Source: Paenibacillus lentus
GTDB lineage: Bacteria; Bacillota; Bacilli; Paenibacillales; Paenibacillaceae
DNA length: 64,000 nt
Direction: 5' to 3'
NCBI RefSeq assembly: GCF_003931855.1
Contig: NZ_CP034248.1
Location: 2,542,001-2,606,000 of the forward strand
A program made the position numbers and the translations under genes. Below, in pieces: positions 62,600 through 64,000 of the stretch. The notes beneath the pieces were generated by a model. It was not told the DNA's origin, made no database searches, and was given only the letters and a program-made list of their open reading frames with translations. Each line of letters begins with the position of its first letter. Position 1 is the stretch's first letter.

Positions 62600-63627
62600 A
62601 GAAGCTGCTGAATACGCTATTTATTACGCAACCCGATGTCTATTTATCCTTAGATGGAGATAATGTTGTTCTTCTCAAAGAGCAGGAGAAGCTCGGAAGG
62701 TTGCCGCTTCACAATCTGGAATCCATCGTAGCATTTGGTTATACGGGGGCAAGTCCAGCATTTATGGGGTATTGTGCAGACAGGAACATTTCATTGGTGT
62801 TTCTTACCATGAGTGGAAGATTTCTCGCTAGAGTCATTGGTGCAAGCAAAGGTAATGTAGTTCTGCGGAAGAAACAATACCTACTTTCGGAAAACGAGTC
62901 GCTATCCGCTAAAATTGCCCGGAATTTCATTGTAGGAAAAATTTTCAATCATAAATGGATGATTGAGAGAATGACCCGGGACTACCCATTGCGTTTAAAT
63001 GTAGATCAATTTAAGGAAGTGTCCCAGCACCTATCGTCAATCATGATGGATGTACGAGTATGCGAAGATCTGGAGCGATTAAGGGGCTTGGAGGGGCAAG
63101 CGGCTGTAAGCTACAATGCATTGCTGGATCAAATGATCCTGCAGCAGAAAGAACATTTTCATTTCCGTATCCGCTCAAGAAGACCGCCATTGGATAACGT
63201 AAATGCTATGCTGTCGCTAGCTTATACTTTGTTAGCTAACGATACGGCATCCGCCTTAGAAGCGGTAGGACTTGATGCATATGTTGGTTTCTTACATCGG
63301 GATCGCCCCGGACGAGCTTCTCTAGCCTTAGATGTCATGGAAGAGCTACGAGGAATCTACGCTGACAAGTTCGTTCTGACTTTAATTAACAAGAAAATTG
63401 TGAATCATGAGGACTTCCTTCATAAAGAGAATGGTGCTGTGATCATGACGGATGAAGCAAGAAAAAAATTCTTAGCAGCTTGGCAGAACAAGAAGCAAGA
63501 GAAGATTACACACCCGTATCTTGGCGAGAAAATTTCTTGGGGACTCGTGCCCTATGCACAGGCATTGCTGCTGGCGCGTCATTTACGTAATGACTTGGAT
63601 GAATATCCTCCATTTCTATGGAAGTAG
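62596..63627 (+). CDS. cas1: Cas1 integrase
   Basis: 343 residues of the I-C Cas1 type. The beta-strand N-terminal domain reads LFITQPDVYLSLDGDNVVLL and IVAFGYTGASPAFMGYCADR. The helical catalytic domain has LEGQAAVSYNALLDQM (catalytic Glu), HRDRPGRASLALDVMEE (His and neighbouring Asp/Glu) and ADKFVLTLINKKIV. It inserts new spacers at the leader end. Followed 9 bases later by cas2. Confidence 0.96.
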   Translation: MKKLLNTLFITQPDVYLSLDGDNVVLLKEQEKLGRLPLHNLESIVAFGYTGASPAFMGYCADRNISLVFLTMSGRFLARVIGASKGNVVLRKKQYLLSENESLSAKIARNFIVGKIFNHKWMIERMTRDYPLRLNVDQFKEVSQHLSSIMMDVRVCEDLERLRGLEGQAAVSYNALLDQMILQQKEHFHFRIRSRRPPLDNVNAMLSLAYTLLANDTASALEAVGLDAYVGFLHRDRPGRASLALDVMEELRGIYADKFVLTLINKKIVNHEDFLHKENGAVIMTDEARKKFLAAWQNKKQEKITHPYLGEKISWGLVPYAQALLLARHLRNDLDEYPPFLWK

Positions 63628-63636
63628 GTGTGAGAT

Positions 63637-63927
63637 ATGCTAGTATTAATTACGTATGATGTAAGTACGGTGAGCAGTGCGGGGCAGCGCAGATTACGAA
63701 GGGTATCCAAGGTATGCCAAAACTATGGACAGCGCGTGCAAAACTCAGTATTTGAATGCGTGGTTGATGCCGCTCAATTTGCAACTCTAAAGTTAAAGCT
63801 TATGGATATTATTGATCCTGATCAGGATAGCCTTCGCTTCTACCAGCTTGGGAATAACTATAAGAATAAGGTTGAGCATATTGGTGTCAAAGAGTCACTA
63901 GATTTGGAAGGGCCCCTAATTTTGTAA
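63637..63927 (+). CDS. cas2: Cas2
   Basis: 96 residues. It begins LVLITYDVSTVSSAGQRRLR, with the conserved Asp, then VSKVCQNYGQRVQNSVFECV and a ferredoxin-like fold. It forms the centre of the Cas1-Cas2 integrase. It is the last gene of the operon and is followed by a leader-like palindrome. Confidence 0.96.
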   Translation: MLVLITYDVSTVSSAGQRRLRRVSKVCQNYGQRVQNSVFECVVDAAQFATLKLKLMDIIDPDQDSLRFYQLGNNYKNKVEHIGVKESLDLEGPLIL

Positions 63928-64000
63928 GGTGCGAATGTGAAGCGAACATGATTCTCCAGGGACATTCGCACCAGCCGATTTACTTAAATTATATTTGTTG
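63928..64000 (+). promoter_or_regulatory. Start of the CRISPR leader, palindrome after cas2
   Basis: A perfect 11-bp inverted repeat GGTGCGAATGT (63928-63938) / ACATTCGCACC (63962-63972) begins one base after the cas2 stop. Then comes an AT-rich run to the window end. Type I-C leaders of Bacillales carry a similar gcgaa palindrome before the first repeat. No repeat is reached here. Confidence 0.6.

Overview
The window reads as a low-to-medium G+C, spore-forming Gram-positive bacterium of the Paenibacillus/Bacillales type. The evidence is a Spo0E-family phosphatase, sigma-A promoters, strong AGGAGG ribosome sites, a copper-amine-oxidase-like plus AMIN plus Amidase_3 wall amidase, a LytTR/GHKL two-component system and a type I-C CRISPR-Cas operon. 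No rRNA or tRNA gene was seen.

Region 1 (1-3.7 kb): the 3' part of a fused dihydroxyacetone kinase (DhaK-DhaL), then a phage-style switch. An XRE repressor and an ImmA/IrrE-like metallopeptidase are on the minus strand and an ArpU-like sigma-70-region-4 regulator is on the plus strand. Between them lie four 17-bp operator-like inverted repeats (ATTRCC-N5-GGYAAT), one of them inside the spacer of a consensus promoter.

Region 2 (3.8-14.3 kb): a compact operon coding a DcrB/EagR-like chaperone, a VgrG-like spike, a pentapeptide-repeat protein, a small conserved protein, a DUF4280 PAAR-like tip and a 1956-residue VgrG-Rhs fusion ending in a swappable toxin, followed by its candidate immunity gene. 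These are the parts of a type VI/contractile-injection effector, in a monoderm and with no sheath, tube or baseplate genes in the window.

Region 3 (14.4-30.5 kb): a reservoir of promoterless Rhs 3'-end cassettes. Each carries the same Rhs core end, fused to a different toxin (GIY-YIG nuclease, HYD1 ADP-ribosyltransferase, nucleotidyltransferase-like, BECR/DUF4258-like, a His-rich toxin, a GHH-like toxin, a stub). Most are followed by a small AT-rich immunity candidate. The reservoir is riddled with insertion sequences: an IS3-family element splits the HYD1 toxin, two near-identical IS110-family elements sit at GGAG(G) ribosome-site-like targets, a DDE element has a 5-bp target duplication, and an IS3 relic is present.

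Region 4 (30.5-41.7 kb): a segment bounded by two oppositely oriented identical 1545-bp IS1182-like elements. A MepB-family gene is split, with its 5' half beside the left element and its 3' half (opposite strand) beside the right one, each carrying the same 7-bp duplication. The segment has therefore inverted by recombination between the elements. It holds a phage-type lysis cassette (XhlA-like, holin, amidase), a BcrAB-like ABC exporter divergent from a LytTR/GHKL two-component system, a frameshifted gene and another Rhs relic.

Region 5 (42-55.8 kb): ordinary chromosome. It has an SOS-box-controlled WYL-like/winged-helix pair, an HTH-TPR regulator, Spo0E, TetR plus oleate hydratase, a ChvE-GguA-GguB-type sugar ABC transporter with hairpin repeats between genes, a VbhA-like small protein, a stand-alone CobQ-N-like protein and a secreted amidase.

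Region 6 (56-64 kb): complete type I-C cas operon (cas3-cas5c-cas8c-cas7c-cas4-cas1-cas2), with a well-placed internal start for Cas11c inside cas8c, ending in an array-leader-like palindrome. The array itself lies beyond the window.
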